64,000 nucleotides of DNA from Anaerolineales bacterium (GCA_016789305.1 JAEURJ010000002.1:124001-188000); one strand, 5' to 3'; counted from the stretch's first letter, positions 7,606-17,370 are shown. A program made the numbers and translations. The notes: a model not told the origin generated them from the letters alone.

Positions 7606-9173
7606 TTGGGCATCACCTGATAAATTGCGTACTCTCCCTGTTCAAAGCGCTTTAAAAGATAAGCTAGTTTGGATGGATCGAGATCCCCTAAATTCCGTTC
7701 ATCTGGACCGTAAAAGACATAATCGATCTGTTCCTCTTCAATTAAGCGCAGACGCTCATCATCACTGGTTGATGACTGATAGAAGGAAACCACCTTTTTC
7801 AATTTTTGATCAAAAAATAGGGTCTCTACCGAGTGTCCAATAAAAGGGGTAAGTGAGGTGTAGGCGGGTAATATATTGCCAGTCAGGTAGGAGCTGAGCA
7901 CAATCTGCTTTGGTTGGCTGTTCTCGTTCAACCAGTCAAAGGCTGAAATCTTGTCGGCAGAATGAAACGATGGCTCAGTGACTCGCGCAGCGGATTGGAC
8001 TGTGCCGATGAATAGCATCAGGCTTGAGGGGATCAAAAGCGTTAAAGTCAAAACGGAAATTATTTTTTTATAATGTAGTCGAAGCAAACTTAATCCAAGG
8101 ATGGCAAGAGCCGTAAGTAAAACCTGAAAGCCTTCGATCAACCTGCGTTGAAATCCAATGGGGATGTAAATCAGTATTGGAATGAGAAAAATCCATGCCA
8201 GCGACAGCCTCCACAGATCCGGCCGAATCAATTTCAATGATCTAAGGCCGGGGATTGCGAAGACCAAATATAAACCGTAGGCGGCAAGAAAATGAATTGG
8301 ACTCGGCGAGACAATTACATTTTGTGCGCTCCACTGTTTCAGGATGGGATCGGAGATAAAAAGATATTCAAAGTACAGCAATGGAGGCCCGGAGATCAGC
8401 CCGATTAATAATATCGGCTTCAATTCCTCCCAAAGCCCGCTGCGTGAAAAATGGTTTTTTGAAACAAAAGTAATTATTGAAAACAAACCGATAATCAACC
8501 AGACAATGATCACATCGACCGGTTGAATTAAGCTGAGAAATATCAAGGAAATGCCCGACCCAATATAGCGCTGGTTCAGAAAAGCCTGCAAGGCAAACAA
8601 CATCAGGCTGCGCGCAAGAAGCAAGTGAGGATACGTTAGCAGCATTAAGAACGAAAATGCTTCCGGCGAATAAAACTCGAGCGGAGGCGGACCCGATCCG
8701 AGCTGATCCCCGAAAATGATCAGTACCCAGCCCAGCCCGCCGCCAATTGTTGTGATCATTAACGCCAATCTTCGGTGATTCACGAGAGGCAGGAATTCTG
8801 CCAGGAATTGGTATGTAGTCAGCGTTAAGATGACCCCAAAAATGCTGCGTGCCAGGTGAAAGACGATCAGCCTGTTCGTAAAATCCGTTCCGCTTATTTT
8901 TCCGAGCAACAAATAGAACCAATAGATGGGTGTCCCATTTTGTGGCTCAGATGAATATGGAAGCGTGAAGAGCCCTGCCCCAAGCGCTCCCTGATTCATC
9001 TTGGCCAAATACGTATTGTTGTCGTCAATTCCGATAAGTCCCCCGCCAAAAGCATATGCTGGGGTCTGTGAAGAAAAAGCAACTAGATATGGAATGCTGA
9101 TCAATATCGCAAGAAAGCCGGCGTACAGGAAAACCCATCGCCACTCGTTCTTTTGAAATTTCGCTCCAACCAT
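7602..9173 (-). CDS. Polytopic membrane protein, possible GT-C-type glycosyltransferase
   Basis: A protein of about 523 residues with roughly eleven to twelve transmembrane segments and a soluble C-terminal segment. The long first loop contains GGGLIGIDDNNTYLAKMN and later YSSEPQNGTPIYWFYLLLGKI; an acidic pair in the first extracytoplasmic loop is typical of GT-C enzymes that use lipid-linked sugars. The C-terminal 120 residues (SAFDWLNENSQPKQIVLSS and IDYVFYGPDERNLGDLD) look like the soluble tail of such proteins. The start is either TTG 9179 or ATG 9173; I favour the ATG. Substrate and fold are inferred. Confidence 0.65.
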   Translation of the reverse strand: MVGAKFQKNEWRWVFLYAGFLAILISIPYLVAFSSQTPAYAFGGGLIGIDDNNTYLAKMNQGALGAGLFTLPYSSEPQNGTPIYWFYLLLGKISGTDFTNRLIVFHLARSIFGVILTLTTYQFLAEFLPLVNHRRLALMITTIGGGLGWVLIIFGDQLGSGPPPLEFYSPEAFSFLMLLTYPHLLLARSLMLFALQAFLNQRYIGSGISLIFLSLIQPVDVIIVWLIIGLFSIITFVSKNHFSRSGLWEELKPILLIGLISGPPLLYFEYLFISDPILKQWSAQNVIVSPSPIHFLAAYGLYLVFAIPGLRSLKLIRPDLWRLSLAWIFLIPILIYIPIGFQRRLIEGFQVLLTALAILGLSLLRLHYKKIISVLTLTLLIPSSLMLFIGTVQSAARVTEPSFHSADKISAFDWLNENSQPKQIVLSSYLTGNILPAYTSLTPFIGHSVETLFFDQKLKKVVSFYQSSTSDDERLRLIEEEQIDYVFYGPDERNLGDLDPSKLAYLLKRFEQGEYAIYQVMPK

Positions 9174-9186
9174 TTTCAAGTTGATT

Positions 9187-9693
9187 TTATGAAAGAAGGT
9201 CTTTTAGTTTGGCAAACGGCGAATCGGATTCTTCCGGTCTGTGACCGCAATCCTTTTCGTTGAGGTTTTGCCCGCATTCGGGGCAGAGTCCCTTGCAATC
9301 GGGCTTGCAGACCGGGCTGATGGGAATCTCCAGCAAAGCGTATTCACGAAGAAGCGGGGCGAGTTCAATATGCGCGTCTTCCGGCAGGATCAGGCCGGAA
9401 TCCGTCTCGGAGCGTTTGTCGAAGGCGTAGAGCTCGGTGAAAGACCAATCGAGTTCATGCTCAAAGGAGGTGAGGCAGCGTACGCAATCGAGTGTGGTGT
9501 TGGCCGAGAAATCAGATTGCACGAAGAGGCCTTGCGGAGTTTTGCCCACATTGGCAATGCCTTCGAAGTTGCGCAATTCGAGGTCGTCAAGAGTGATCTT
9601 TGCGAATTCAAATGGGAAGTCATAGCTGTTGCCGATTTCTTCATGAATAATGAAGCCGACATTGATGCGGAAGGGTTTTTTAGGACTTGGCAT
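9187..9693 (-). CDS. yceD: YceD/DUF177 family protein (23S rRNA accumulation protein)
   Basis: A 168-residue cytoplasmic protein. The DUF177 hallmark CxxC pairs are present: LDCVRCLTSFEHEL near residue 75 and VCKPDCKGLCPECGQNLN near residue 135, both probably structural metal or fold motifs. In Escherichia coli the family supports 23S rRNA accumulation and is usually encoded just before rpmF. Here no rpmF follows; instead a polytopic membrane gene starts 14-20 bases downstream. A dispersed repeat separates it from the polyprenyl synthase gene upstream. Confidence 0.85.
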   Translation of the reverse strand: MPSPKKPFRINVGFIIHEEIGNSYDFPFEFAKITLDDLELRNFEGIANVGKTPQGLFVQSDFSANTTLDCVRCLTSFEHELDWSFTELYAFDKRSETDSGLILPEDAHIELAPLLREYALLEIPISPVCKPDCKGLCPECGQNLNEKDCGHRPEESDSPFAKLKDLLS

Positions 9694-9704
9694 GGGAGAG
9701 GACT

Positions 9705-9780
9705 CTTTACCGCGAAGAGCGCGAAGTACGCAAAGATAATTTCTTCCTTCGTGCTCTCAGTGCGCTTTGCGGTTGCTTGG
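9705..9780. repeat. Dispersed inverted repeat, CACGAAGG family (copy 2)
   Basis: ACCGCGAAGAGCGCGAAG followed by an approximate inverted copy ending CTTTGCGGT. It resembles the element at 6996-7076 in sequence logic (repeated GCGAAG/CACGAAG words) and lies between the polyprenyl synthase and yceD genes. Confidence 0.5.
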
Positions 9781-9782
9781 TT

Positions 9783-10748
9783 TTACACTTTTCTATTCAC
9801 AATATATTTGGCGAGATTTTCCAGTGCGTCACGTTCGGCGCAGGGTTCCATTGGATCAAGGATCACAAGAGCGCGGTCAATATGCTGTTCGGCTTCGAGC
9901 ATGGCCTTTTTGGTGGCATCGCTGGCACGGATGTTATCCACGAGGCGGGTCATGTTGTCGTTGTTGGTCCAGCCGCCGTTGGGCAGGGACAATATATCCG
10001 GGTCGTTGGGATTGGCTTCGGCGTAGTAAATGGATGGGAGCGTGGCCAGCCCGTTATGAAGGTCCGAGCCGAGCGGTTTGCCCACAGATGCCTGATCGCC
10101 GGTGAAATCCAAAATGTCATCCACGATCTGGAAAGCCACACCAATTTGATACCCAAAATCGCGCATGGATTCAATTGTCGCGTCATCCGACGGGCTGACC
10201 ATGGCCGCCGCGCGTGACGTCATCTCAAATAATGAGGCGGTCTTTGCGTAGATGCGTTTGTAATAATTGTCGCGGCTGATCAACCCGCGCGAGGTGAACA
10301 TTTGAGTCAACTCGCCGTTGACGATGATCGCCAGGGTTTCGGAAAATAATTTCATCAAAGGCAGGTGATCGGTTTCGGCGGCGAGGATCGCGGCGCGGGC
10401 GAAAAGATAGTCGCCTGTTAAAACCGTGGCGGGCGGGGACCATCGCGCGTTCAACGTTGCCATGCCTCTGCGAAGCAACGCGCCATCGATCAGATCGTCG
10501 TGGACCAAAGTAGCTGTGTGCAATAATTCAACGGCGGCGCCGAGGGTGACGAGTTTATCCAACGGCGCACCCAGCATGTTGCCGACGAGCAGGCCGAGGG
10601 TGGGGCGGATGCGCTTTCCTCCGGCGGCGAGCAAATGTTCAAGAGCGGCGCGCAGGTCCGGATGAGATTCATCCGCCTGGGCCCGCATTCGTTCTTCAAC
10701 GAGTTTGATTTCTTCTGTTACAGGTGATAGAAAAGTTACCGCGTTCAT
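9783..10748 (-). CDS. Polyprenyl diphosphate synthase
   Basis: A 321-residue trans-prenyltransferase that condenses isopentenyl diphosphate onto allylic primers. The family motifs are all present: GGKRIRP near residue 46, the first Asp-rich motif LVHDDLIDGA (DDxxD) near residue 88, GDYLFA, and the second Asp-rich motif QIVDDILDF near residue 209. Product chain length (quinone side chain, for example) cannot be fixed from sequence. The start is ATG 10748, which overlaps the stop of tatD as TGATG and has Shine-Dalgarno GGGGAG; the alternative ATG 10760 lies inside tatD. Confidence 0.9.
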   Translation of the reverse strand: MNAVTFLSPVTEEIKLVEERMRAQADESHPDLRAALEHLLAAGGKRIRPTLGLLVGNMLGAPLDKLVTLGAAVELLHTATLVHDDLIDGALLRRGMATLNARWSPPATVLTGDYLFARAAILAAETDHLPLMKLFSETLAIIVNGELTQMFTSRGLISRDNYYKRIYAKTASLFEMTSRAAAMVSPSDDATIESMRDFGYQIGVAFQIVDDILDFTGDQASVGKPLGSDLHNGLATLPSIYYAEANPNDPDILSLPNGGWTNNDNMTRLVDNIRASDATKKAMLEAEQHIDRALVILDPMEPCAERDALENLAKYIVNRKV

Positions 10749-11569
10749 CAGTCTCCCCATGCGAAGAGCCGCGCCGCGTTTGCGGTTGTGATGCTGGCGA
10801 TCTCTGCAGGGCTTTTGGAATGGATTTCTGCTATTTTATCAGCAATATGATGAACAAAGGCAGGTTCGTTCCTTTTGCCACGAACCGGCACGGGAGCTAA
10901 AAACGGAGAGTCGGTTTCGATCAGGATTCTGTCAAGGGGAATTTGTCTGATAATTCCACGCTTTTCCTCCGCATTTTTGTAGGTGACGGGGCCGGTAATT
11001 CCCAGATAAAAGTTGAGCGCCATTGCCTTTTGCGCCGTTTCGAGATTTCCGTTGAAAGAATGCAGCACGCCGGGTTTTTCCGCGAGCGTGCCTCTCAAAG
11101 TTTTTTGCCATTCTTCCAAAATTCTCAGTAAATCCACAGAGGCCTCACCGAACCATGCGTCGTTTTCTTCACGCATATGGATGATGACGGGTTTGTTCAC
11201 TTCTTTTGCAAATTGCAATTGCTTTTGCAGCGCTCCCCGTTGGAAGGTACGCTGGTCCGTTTCCTTCACCCAGTAATAATCAATTCCGATCTCGCCAATG
11301 GCAACCACTTTCGGGTGCTTCGCCAACTCTTTTATTTCTTCAAATGTGTCTTCGGAGAATTCCTCCAGATCAGTTGGATGAAACCCAACCGCCGCATACA
11401 CGCTGGGATTTGACTCTGCCAACTGCACCGCCTCTTTACTGGACCTGTGGTGGAGTCCCGGCACGAGCAGCCGAATCAACCCTGATTCATTTGCCCGTTG
11501 GATCACTTCCGCGCGGTCGGAGTCGAATTTGTTGTAATCGAGATGACAATGGGTGTCTGTAAGCTGCAT
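10748..11569 (-). CDS. tatD: TatD-family metal-dependent hydrolase (DNase)
   Basis: A 273-residue TIM-barrel hydrolase. The start MQLTDTHCHLDYNKFDSDR carries the HxH metal motif. Further ligands follow in GEIGIDYYW (Glu), PVIIHMREEND and VLHSFNG (His), and LIETDSPFLAPVP (Asp). The family includes 3'-5' DNases and D-aminoacyl-tRNA deacylases. A longer open frame to 11785 has no family similarity and is rejected. The gene overlaps the polyprenyl synthase start, so the two are likely co-transcribed. Confidence 0.9.
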   Translation of the reverse strand: MQLTDTHCHLDYNKFDSDRAEVIQRANESGLIRLLVPGLHHRSSKEAVQLAESNPSVYAAVGFHPTDLEEFSEDTFEEIKELAKHPKVVAIGEIGIDYYWVKETDQRTFQRGALQKQLQFAKEVNKPVIIHMREENDAWFGEASVDLLRILEEWQKTLRGTLAEKPGVLHSFNGNLETAQKAMALNFYLGITGPVTYKNAEEKRGIIRQIPLDRILIETDSPFLAPVPVRGKRNEPAFVHHIADKIAEIHSKSPAEIASITTANAARLFAWGD

Positions 11570-11649
11570 GGCTTGAGCATTATATCGGCATAATCCCCGA
11601 TTTGACCGATGGCTCATAAAATTGTATAGTGAGTAGGACGGAGGATGCC

Positions 11650-13056
11650 ATGAGAAAATTAATCGCATGTTCAGTTCTGGTCGTAATTCTTGTTTCTGTT
11701 TTGCCTGCGAAACATGTTCATGCAGACATTGCCCCGCCTGAGTCGCCTCCGGGAACCACCCTGCTGCCCGGAAATGAAAACACACAAGTGCGAATGGTGT
11801 CAGAGACGGTCACGCTCACCGTTTCCCCAAACTCCTCCAAGCCTTCGGAGGCACTTGCCAAAACCGAAGCATTGTTTACCATGCGAAACCTCGGAAGTGA
11901 GGAGGAGAAAATGCAGGTGCGGTTTCCGCTGTCATTTCTCAATGGCAATTCAGATGGGCGCGGAAATTTCCCTGAAATTCCTTCGATTGCTGTGAAGATC
12001 AACGGCGTGACGGCCTCTACAAGGCGTGAGAATCAACCTTTTATTGGGAGCGAATACGCCTATAAGGAGCGGGATGAAATTCCCTGGGCGGTGTTTGATG
12101 TGACCTTCCCTCCGCAAAAAGATGTCAATATTAAAGTCACATACACTGTGGATGGGTTTGGATATTACCCATATGAGATGTTCAAATATGTCCTGCAAAC
12201 CGGCGCAGGCTGGAATGGGACCATCGGCAGCGCAGACATCATTGTCCATCTGCCATATGAGGCAAACAAGAAGAATGTTTTATTAACTGTTTCAGTTGGC
12301 TTTGGCGAGTCAACTCCCGGCGGAGTCATCAGCGGAAATGAAATCCGCTGGCATTTTGAGGAATTGGAACCGTCTCGTGAAGACAATATCCAAATCCTGC
12401 TGGTCACACCCTCGTTATGGGAGAGCATTTTGTACGAGACACAAAATGTTGAAAATAATCCCAGAGATGGGGAAGCCTGGGGCCGGCTTGCCAGAGCCTA
12501 TAAAGAGGTTGCCCGTGGGTCGAAGGGATGGCTGCGTGAAGATCCTGATGGGTTGGAGCTGTTCGCGGCCAGTAAAGACGCATACGAAAAATGCCTCGCG
12601 CTTTTGCCCAACGACTCACTCTGGCAGTACGGCTATGCAGACCTGCTGTGGTCGCATTATTATTTTGATATCTATTTTTCGGGAAATGCCGATACGGAGG
12701 GAACGCTTACAACGATTTTGCAGAAACTTCAGATTGCTCTGGAGCTTGATCCGAACAACCAGCAAGCCAAAGATTTATTGACCGATATCAGTTATGCCAT
12801 TCCAGACGCAGTTTCGTTGGATGGAGATAACTTTGTGTTGTTAGGGTTGACCGCTACGCCGGTCCCTCCCACGCCTTGGGCTGTGGTTGAAACCCCAACC
12901 TTTGAACCCACAGTGATAGTCACTTCACCAACATATTCAATGGGCGTAAACACACCCGAACCTGTTTCCAAGCCTGCTCCATTATGTGGAAGTGCATTCC
13001 TTCTGCCTGTTTTATTGGGTGTTGTGTTTGTACTCAGGAAGAATAAAACAAATTAA
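11650..13056 (+). CDS. Secreted, C-terminally membrane-anchored protein with TPR-like region
   Basis: A 468-residue protein with a signal peptide (residues 1-27, ending VHA), starting at ATG 11650 after Shine-Dalgarno CGGAGG. Residues 30-265 look like two beta-sandwich domains (SETVTLTVSPNSSKPS, PWAVFDVTFPPQKDVNIKVTYTV), similar in style to the DUF4424 surface proteins. Residues 275-385 are helical and TPR-like (WGRLARAYKEVARG, YEKCLALLPNDSLWQYGYADLLW, ALELDPNNQQAKDLL). A Thr/Pro-rich linker follows, then a C-terminal transmembrane segment and basic tail (RKNKTN). It probably faces outward. Function is unknown. Confidence 0.7.
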   Translation: MRKLIACSVLVVILVSVLPAKHVHADIAPPESPPGTTLLPGNENTQVRMVSETVTLTVSPNSSKPSEALAKTEALFTMRNLGSEEEKMQVRFPLSFLNGNSDGRGNFPEIPSIAVKINGVTASTRRENQPFIGSEYAYKERDEIPWAVFDVTFPPQKDVNIKVTYTVDGFGYYPYEMFKYVLQTGAGWNGTIGSADIIVHLPYEANKKNVLLTVSVGFGESTPGGVISGNEIRWHFEELEPSREDNIQILLVTPSLWESILYETQNVENNPRDGEAWGRLARAYKEVARGSKGWLREDPDGLELFAASKDAYEKCLALLPNDSLWQYGYADLLWSHYYFDIYFSGNADTEGTLTTILQKLQIALELDPNNQQAKDLLTDISYAIPDAVSLDGDNFVLLGLTATPVPPTPWAVVETPTFEPTVIVTSPTYSMGVNTPEPVSKPAPLCGSAFLLPVLLGVVFVLRKNKTN

Positions 13057-13057
13057 A

Positions 13058-13101
13058 AAGCTGGCAGGTTGAAACGTTCGAACGTTTCAACCTGCCAGCT
13101 T
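13058..13101. terminator. 44-bp perfect palindrome, bidirectional terminator
   Basis: A perfect dyad centred between 13079 and 13080, with arms beginning AAGCTGGCAGG, lies between two convergent genes (stops at 13056 and 13110). The length and perfection suggest a dispersed palindromic element that has been recruited as a terminator. Confidence 0.75.
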
Positions 13102-13109
13102 GCGAACGA

Positions 13110-14540
13110 TTACTTAATCCCAGCTACTTTCAAACCGTCTTCCAAAATGGCCTTGACCTTGTCCTTGTTGCGAGTCTCGGTATAAATTCGCAAAATGGGT
13201 TCTGTTCCCGAAAAGCGGATCAACATCCAACCGCCATCTTCAAGCTTGAATTGGAAACCGTCCACGGTGACAACTTCGGTCACTTTTAACCCACCTAACG
13301 TGGTGGGATAGTTATCCCGAATGATCTTTTTGCGAGACTCGTGGTCACCGCTGAAGGGGCTGTCCACACGATCGTAATAATATTCGCCGCCAACTTTGGT
13401 AAACAGATCCTTCAATAATTCAGTGGGTTTCTTGCCGGTCTTGACCATGAAATCGAGCATGTACAAGCCCGCTAAAATGCCATCGCGTTCGGGGACGTTT
13501 CCGCGGAAGGCATAGCCGCCAGATTCCTCGCCGCCGATGAGGGCGTTGGTCTCGGTCATTTTTGGCGCAACGTATTTGAATCCCACACCTGTTTCGTGGA
13601 CGGGGACGCCGTAAATCTCGCCAAGTTTATTCAGCATGTTGGTTGTGGAGAGAGTCTTTACGATGTCGCCGCGTTCCTTGCGGACTTCGAGCATATAGTA
13701 AGCCAGCAAACCAAACACGCGCAATTGATTGATGAATTCGCCGTTCTCATCGCCAATGCCGCAGCGATCTGCATCTCCATCGGTGATGAGCAAAACGTCG
13801 GCTTTGTTATCGACCGTGGCTTTTAATCCCACGTCAATATTCGGCTGGATGGGTTCGGGGCGTTTCATCTCTGGGAAGGACGGGTTGCGCACGTTGTGAA
13901 TTTCAATCACACGAGTCTTGCCGCCCGCCAGTAATCTTGGAAACCAGCCCGCACCGTTGCCCCACATGGTATCCACCATCACGGTCAAGCCAGCATCTTT
14001 GATGGGTTGCAGGTCAATGAGTTTATCTTTTGTAAGATGTTCAATATACGGAGTTGCCGCATCAAATTTGACGATCTCACCGGCGGCAATGGCTTCCTTA
14101 TAATCTTTACGTTTCACATCTTTAAGATCATCGGGAATGCCCGTTTCGATTTCAATTAACCCTTCGGGGTCAATTGCGCCGCCTGTGTCGTTGCGGACCT
14201 TGAACCCATTATCTGTTGGCGGGTTATGACTGGCCGTGATGTTGATCGCGCCAGCCGCTTTTTTATCCACGACCGCATAAGCAATGACTGGGGTCGGCGT
14301 GGCTTCCTGGGTCAAATAAACCTTCAATCCATTGCCAGCTAGTACTTCTGCAACGGCTGCGGCGAAATGTTCACTGCTAAAGCGCATATCGTGGCCGACG
14401 ACAACGAACTGTCCCTTTTTACCTTGCGCCAGCATGTAGTTTGCAAAACCTTGCGCACAGCGGCGGACGTTGTCGAAGGTGTAATCTTCAGCGATGACTC
14501 CGCGCCAGCCGTCAGTGCCGAATTTAATTTTTTGTGCCAT
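13110..14540 (-). CDS. Phosphoglucomutase/phosphomannomutase
   Basis: A 476-residue alpha-D-phosphohexomutase. The four family signatures are visible: KFGTDGWRG at the N-terminus, the phosphoserine loop NITASHNPP (near residue 102), the metal loop DGDADRCG (near residue 257), the sugar-binding [10 protein letters not shown], and the C-terminal phosphate loop RFSGTEP. It interconverts hexose 1- and 6-phosphates, supplying glucose-1-P or mannose-1-P for polysaccharides. Specificity for glucose, mannose or glucosamine cannot be decided. Confidence 0.9.
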   Translation of the reverse strand: MAQKIKFGTDGWRGVIAEDYTFDNVRRCAQGFANYMLAQGKKGQFVVVGHDMRFSSEHFAAAVAEVLAGNGLKVYLTQEATPTPVIAYAVVDKKAAGAINITASHNPPTDNGFKVRNDTGGAIDPEGLIEIETGIPDDLKDVKRKDYKEAIAAGEIVKFDAATPYIEHLTKDKLIDLQPIKDAGLTVMVDTMWGNGAGWFPRLLAGGKTRVIEIHNVRNPSFPEMKRPEPIQPNIDVGLKATVDNKADVLLITDGDADRCGIGDENGEFINQLRVFGLLAYYMLEVRKERGDIVKTLSTTNMLNKLGEIYGVPVHETGVGFKYVAPKMTETNALIGGEESGGYAFRGNVPERDGILAGLYMLDFMVKTGKKPTELLKDLFTKVGGEYYYDRVDSPFSGDHESRKKIIRDNYPTTLGGLKVTEVVTVDGFQFKLEDGGWMLIRFSGTEPILRIYTETRNKDKVKAILEDGLKVAGIK

Positions 14541-14613
14541 GAGTTTTCTCCTGAATGATGATACGGGTAAATTGTATCATTTGAAAATAGTTTATTTGAC
14601 CTGAATATTCCCG

Positions 14614-16281
14614 CTACCCAAAGCTTAGCCACCTGTAGATTTGTTTTGCAAGATGCAGAATATTCGCGATGTGTTGATTGGGAAGGGACAGCAAAGAACA
14701 CAGTACGATTGACCAAACACCCATAATTGTGAACGTGAACAGAAAAATATACCGTATGCGGATGTTTTCAATTAAATTATATTCGTTAGACATTACGAAG
14801 AATGTTGTCACGAAAAACAATGTCAGGAAATCCAATGAATAGCGGACAGTCGGATAGTAGAAGGAAAGAATGACAAACAACATGATCAGGAGGGACGTAG
14901 ACAGGACGAAAATCAGAAAGACCTCCGGCGGCTTTTTGGGATCGTCCTTTCGGAAATTTCCAGTATACAGAATTCGAAAAATGGGGATAAATATGAAAAA
15001 CAGAAAAACTGATGTGTAGATTATGCCTGTCATCCGCTCGTTGGAGAAAATATTCTCAACCGGCACAAAATATGGGAACTTCGCTTGAATTATAAACGGG
15101 TATAAAAAATAATTATACAAATTGCCTTTTATAAAGACTGTGGAAAAAGGGGCTGTAAACTTGCTATAGTCAGCGTTTGCCAGTTGGTAGCGCAGTCCAA
15201 ATTCAAAAACAGAGTCGAACCTGGCCCAGTTGTACCAGCCTAAGCCTGCCACGCTCAACAAAAGCGGAATCCATATCAGAGAGGAAGATAACAATACTTT
15301 TTTGAAGGATAGCATTTTCCAGTCTTTAAGGATGTATAAAACTGTTGCAAATGCGCAAAACATGATTGCAGGCCACGTTGTAAGCCTTATTGCCAGCGCA
15401 ATTGCCCAATGCACTCCGCCCAGCAGCAGCCGGGTCTGGTTTTGACCTTTGTCTCGAAGCGAGGTGTAGACCCAATAAAGCCCGCCGATGTAAAAAAATT
15501 GCCCTCCAAGAACTGCGGCTTCATAGATCCTCGGATTCTTCATCAATGCGGTTAGCGGCATTGAAAGCCCAAGTGTCAGCAGAAAAAAACTGAGGAACCA
15601 TATGGGCAATGTGCGATTGAATTTGGACCAGATATTTCTAATGATGAGAGTCAAATATAAAAATAACCCGCATGAAAATATAAAACTGACATACTTGTCC
15701 TTTATTTTGGCGATTTGGTCCGTGTTGAACACTGTTAAAAACAAACTTGGCGCAGGCCCCCAGTAAAGGTAATATTTTTCCTTGTATAGCGATGCATCTA
15801 TAAGATATAAGTCATGGACATTCGATATGCGTCTGAGATTGTCGTTGTATGGGTCACTTAAAGCCAGGAGTTCCGGGGCTGGTTTGTCGAGCAGGTGAAG
15901 CTGTCCATTTCTGAAGGCAATGGCCTGTTTGGCGTAATAATCAAAAGTCAGTTTGGGATTGTTGAAACAGGGCAGAACGTACCAGTAAAATATATCTATT
16001 ACAAGAACAGCGGTAATGAATGTGAAAATGTTGGCCCTGGTGGCTGGTTTTAGTTGAGAAAATTTTTCCTTTAATTTTGACAGGTTTGAAGTTAATTTAT
16101 CCAGTTGTTTCCTGAATGCCATTAGAAGCAGGGCTGCAAGCAGCATTACGGCACCAATTTGAGCTATAAATATCCTTTTTCTTCCCCATCCAATATCATT
16201 GTCCAAACCCAATTTTTCGGCGAAGATGGCCATTCCAATAAAAAACAGCCCCAGTATCCCAAGGGTATAAACTCTTTTCAT
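14614..16281 (-). CDS. Polytopic membrane protein, GT-C-like (paralogue of 17371-18780)
   Basis: A 555-residue protein with about twelve transmembrane segments. A large outward loop holds YYAKQAIAFRNGQLHLLDKP, then LALSDPYNDNLRR and LYKEKYYLYWGPAPSLF. The same loop pattern (FHDGQL, LALENPYEP, LYKGKYYLYWGPTPALL) occurs in the gene at 17371-18780, and IYEAAVLGGQFFYIGGLYW is also shared, so the two are paralogues. The pattern is common in uncharacterised membrane glycosyltransferases of the ArnT/PMT type; catalytic activity is inferred. An extra N-terminal pair of helices and a Lys-rich linker distinguish it. Confidence 0.65.
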   Translation of the reverse strand: MKRVYTLGILGLFFIGMAIFAEKLGLDNDIGWGRKRIFIAQIGAVMLLAALLLMAFRKQLDKLTSNLSKLKEKFSQLKPATRANIFTFITAVLVIDIFYWYVLPCFNNPKLTFDYYAKQAIAFRNGQLHLLDKPAPELLALSDPYNDNLRRISNVHDLYLIDASLYKEKYYLYWGPAPSLFLTVFNTDQIAKIKDKYVSFIFSCGLFLYLTLIIRNIWSKFNRTLPIWFLSFFLLTLGLSMPLTALMKNPRIYEAAVLGGQFFYIGGLYWVYTSLRDKGQNQTRLLLGGVHWAIALAIRLTTWPAIMFCAFATVLYILKDWKMLSFKKVLLSSSLIWIPLLLSVAGLGWYNWARFDSVFEFGLRYQLANADYSKFTAPFSTVFIKGNLYNYFLYPFIIQAKFPYFVPVENIFSNERMTGIIYTSVFLFFIFIPIFRILYTGNFRKDDPKKPPEVFLIFVLSTSLLIMLFVILSFYYPTVRYSLDFLTLFFVTTFFVMSNEYNLIENIRIRYIFLFTFTIMGVWSIVLCSLLSLPNQHIANILHLAKQIYRWLSFG

Positions 16282-16377
16282 TTGTGTTTTACGCTCCTAT
16301 TACTCAGCGGTGGATATTATCGAATCCTCGCCAGCCGTCTTTGTTAAATTTTGCTTTTTAAAAGACATGGCCTGTGG

Positions 16378-17361
16378 CTAGGGTGTTGCCGTCGGTGTCA
16401 CTTCCAGCGTTGACTCAACCGTGGGCGTGCTTGCAATTGTCGGTTCGGGTGTTGTCGTGGCGGGCGCTCCGCCGCTCATCAGGATTTGCCATGCAATTTC
16501 CAGATCACCAGCTGCAACGACGGGGAAGGCGGGCAGGTTGCCGAGCGCCATGTCCAACCGTGCGATTGCCTGACCACGCGCCTCATCTTTCGCTTCCGCT
16601 TGCAGCGCCGCCAGCAAGTCACGCGCTGATTTTACATCTTCGCGCGCCAAACCGAAATTACTTTGCGCCAGATACAACCTTGCGCGGCCAAGCATATCCA
16701 GCGCACGTGTGGTCATCACTTGATGTCTCAACTCAATCAGAGTCTTATCGTTGTTGTCTTCGAGTTGTATTTCAAGAGAAGCCTGTATATCGGCTAATTT
16801 TTCGATTGAGGCCGTATGTGCCTCCACGGATGTTTCAAGCGCTGTCACGCGATTTTTGGTTTCATCCAGTTCTGTTTGCAAGGCGGCAATATCCGCTTCG
16901 AGTTTGTTGATTTGTGATGTATTTTTCTCAACAGGTGCGATAAAGGTCCTGTTGATATATGGCAAACCGTAATACAAGATTGCGCCTACGCCGACGATGA
17001 ATGCGGCAATCAATATCAATCGGATCAACGCGCGTAGAAAATTAAGAAGTGCCTTTCCCAACCGCGACCAGAAGGATGGTTCCTCTTCCTGGACAGATTG
17101 ACTCTGCTCAAAAGGAACGGGCAGCGGCTCTTCCTCCACTGGAACCAGGGATTTGTTTTCTGATTCAATTTCCTGCGCTTCGGCAAACAATTCCAGTTTG
17201 GCCAATAACGCTTTGCCCATGCCTTTGACCTTCAAACAGTCGTTGACGGAATCAAATGGGCGGGCCGCAATGATATTCCCTGCGATCGGACGGGTAATGC
17301 CGGGAACCTTGGTCAATGTGCTGAGATCGGCGGTATTGAGAAAATACAGAAAGTCGGTCAT
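16378..17361 (-). CDS. Membrane-anchored helix-hairpin-helix, coiled-coil protein
   Basis: A 327-residue protein with an unusual architecture. Residues 1-60 hold two helix-hairpin-helix motifs (LTKVPGITRPIAGNIIAA and CLKVKGMGKALLAKL), a DNA-binding or protein-docking fold. A linker rich in Glu and Pro and a short amphipathic stretch follow, then one transmembrane helix (about 110-130), a coiled coil (about 140-200, NKLEADIAALQTELDETKNRV), a helical domain with alanine-rich repeats, and a Thr/Pro tail. The N-terminus is probably cytoplasmic and the coiled coil outside. The next gene starts 9 bases upstream, so it is co-transcribed with a GT-C-like gene. Confidence 0.7.
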   Translation of the reverse strand: MTDFLYFLNTADLSTLTKVPGITRPIAGNIIAARPFDSVNDCLKVKGMGKALLAKLELFAEAQEIESENKSLVPVEEEPLPVPFEQSQSVQEEEPSFWSRLGKALLNFLRALIRLILIAAFIVGVGAILYYGLPYINRTFIAPVEKNTSQINKLEADIAALQTELDETKNRVTALETSVEAHTASIEKLADIQASLEIQLEDNNDKTLIELRHQVMTTRALDMLGRARLYLAQSNFGLAREDVKSARDLLAALQAEAKDEARGQAIARLDMALGNLPAFPVVAAGDLEIAWQILMSGGAPATTTPEPTIASTPTVESTLEVTPTATP

Positions 17362-17370
17362 GGGTCACCT

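Noticed and set aside
11570..11785. N-terminal extension of TatD
   Set aside because: The HxH motif of TatD begins right after ATG 11569; the upstream stretch has no homology pattern.
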